A DNA stretch of 64,000 bases, from contig CM066034.1 of the NCBI GenBank assembly GCA_033557465.1, forward strand, positions 409,612,159-409,676,158, written 5' to 3'. The notes beneath the pieces were generated by a model, which had not been told where the DNA came from, did not search any database, and saw only the letters and a program-made list of their open reading frames with translations. The stretch is from Ichthyophis bannanicus. Lineage: Eukaryota > Chordata > Amphibia > Gymnophiona > Ichthyophiidae. Below are positions 62,703 through 64,000 of the stretch, piece after piece; the stretch's first letter is position 1; the number at the start of each line of letters is the position of its first letter. The translations under genes and the position numbers were made by a program.

Positions 62703-64000
62703 ATCATTAACTTGACGTAATATTTCTTTAACATAATCTGTCCTATTCTGAATAACTAAGGCTCCACCTTTGTCAGCTGGTTTTATAATGATGGATGAAT
62801 TATTCTGTAATTCACGAAGAGCTAACGTCTGGACAGACGTAAGATTGTAAAAAGAATGAACTTTTTTCGTGTAAAGAGCTTCTACCTGGGACAACACCAC
62901 TTGTTCAAAGGCATCTATCAATGCATTGGTGTTGTTGGGAGGAACCCAAGTTAGAGGGCTTTCGAAGAACAGAATTATCCACTGTGGCTGCACATTGATT
63001 AGAGAAAAAATCTATAATTTTCAATTTCCTAAAAAATTTAAAAAGCTCTACCCGAGTAGTAAACCGATCATGTCTTGCAAAAGGTACAAATGAAAGGCCT
63101 TTCTCCAAAACTGCGATCTGAACATTACTTAAAACAAAATCAGATAAATTAAAAATACCACTATTAGTGGTTAATCTAGGAATCTCTGACCCCTCCCTCT
63201 GCCCCTGCCCCTGGGGAGTGAAGTGGGTCGCGCCTCCCAAGTTTTGTATTGATGGTACGGTGATTTTGCCTGGTTGTGCGGAACCCACTTCCTGCCTCCT
63301 CCCTTCCAAAGGGAATCCATTGAAAAACCCGATGGGTGCTGAGAATTACCGGCAGAGGAGACCTGAGGAGCAGAGGCGTCCTGTTCTATGGTATTATCAA
63401 CATGACTACGACTCCTTTTATTGGCATGTTCCAAATGGGGGTCAGGAGAAAAAAAATTCTAGTCTTGGCTTTGCTTTTGCCAGACTTTGTATGGTGAGTA
63501 CTAGGTCCTGGTCTGGGTGATTCTACATCCCACCTATGGGATGTAACACGTGGTCTGGGTTTCCCATTAATCCAGTAATACACTGTACCGTTTTTGTAAT
63601 CACTCTCATCACGTTTGAATTTATTCAGCTTCCTATCTTTAATAACCTTACTGTATTCCAAAGAATTTTTATCAAAATTCTTCATTTTATCAAACTTGTG
63701 ATCATTATCTTTTAAAAATGTGATCTTCTCATCAACTTTAGCTTTTAAAGTAACAGATTTTCGTTTTGAAGTACTAATCAAAAGGATCATCAGATCCAAT
63801 GAACACTTGTTCATTATTTTGACCCAACTGGCCTTAAACTCCTCATCGTCTTTAAACATCCCAGGGGCCTTCTGGACACGGAGGCCTCTGGGGATGATCT
63901 TTTTGCGGCAGTACTCGAGGAGTGAAGCAGCATGCATGTCCTCACGTATAAGTTGTTGTGTGAGCTCGACCGCTTCTCCCCATTCTTCTTCAATATTTGG
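62703..64000 (-). mobile_element. Penelope-like element, N-terminal and early RT part, running off the right edge
   Basis: The minus strand encodes in order: a Lys-rich N-terminal region (LDLMILLISTSKRKSVTLKA, DEKITFLKDNDHKFDKMKNF; 63850-63640), FNLSDFVLSNVQIAVLEKGL with SFVPFARHD and RVELFKFFRKLKIIDFF (63160-63000), then ALRELQNNSSIIIKPADKGG with ALVIQNRTDYVKEILRQVND (62820-62703). Motifs of the type LxKGLxFVP and IKPADKGG are typical of Penelope-like reverse transcriptases. Sequence stops just before the catalytic RT core and GIY-YIG endonuclease, where DIRS H begins. Frames shift at about 62990 and 63390. Confidence 0.85.

Noticed and set aside
1..64000. CRISPR arrays, tRNA, rRNA, bacterial operons or prophage
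   Set aside because: None seen; integrase-like and RT genes all belong to eukaryotic DIRS, LINE or Penelope-like elements.

Overview
This is vertebrate nuclear DNA: almost every kilobase is transposon, and the only host genes visible are a divergent pair in the middle. The mixture of DIRS-type tyrosine-recombinase retrotransposons, CR1, L2, L1 and RTE LINEs and a Penelope-like element fits an amphibian with a bloated genome. A caecilian is my best guess; the sequence alone cannot settle the species.

Host genes. HMGN1 lies on the minus strand, with coding exons at 20820-20834, 19683-19718, 19574-19603 and 19444-19494; later exons are not seen. GET1 (WRB/CHD5) starts on the plus strand with coding exon 1 at 21434-21523; later exons are not seen. 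The two start codons are about 600 bp apart and share a promoter region with CCAAT boxes. Everything left of 19.4 kb is therefore probably HMGN1 intron 4 or downstream sequence, and everything right of 21.5 kb is probably GET1 intron 1.

Layout. 1-2.05 kb: DIRS copy A (minus). 2.9-4.8 kb: L2 LINE (minus). 5.3-6.3 kb: probable DIRS 5' end (minus). 6.9-7.8 kb: CR1 ORF1 fragment (plus). 7.83-11.39 kb: DIRS copy B, with gag but no pol (minus). 11.98-17.76 kb: near-complete DIRS copy C (minus). 18.6-19.2 kb: CR1 fragment. 19.4-21.5 kb: HMGN1/GET1. 21.8-25.6 kb: RTE copy 1 (minus), split by a 726-bp foldback insertion. 26.0-27.06 kb: ancient DIRS remnant. 27.3-44.58 kb: one RTE copy 2 (minus), broken into five pieces by DIRS F (27.61-33.54), an L2 copy (34.56-35.58) and DIRS G (36.12-43.30). 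DIRS G itself carries a solo LTR (39.56-40.71). 44.58-51.4 kb: a CR1 (minus) split by a 5.8-kb L1 (minus). 52.9-54.03 kb: DIRS fragment and CR1. 54.03-59.39 kb: DIRS D (plus). 59.39-61.95 kb: DIRS E (plus), abutting D's right inverted repeat. 61.95-62.70 kb: DIRS H gag. 62.70-64.0 kb: Penelope-like element (minus).

How the parts work. The DIRS copies show the full canonical plan: inverted terminal repeats, a gag with a CxxC/CxxC finger, RT-RNase H with a Dam-like methyltransferase domain, a tyrosine recombinase, and an internal complementary region that matches the joined ends of a circle. In F and G the internal complementary region lets the circle junction and the target trinucleotide be read directly. 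Every pol examined carries lesions, but F and G are young enough to be nearly open. No prokaryotic genes, CRISPR arrays, rRNA or tRNA genes were seen.
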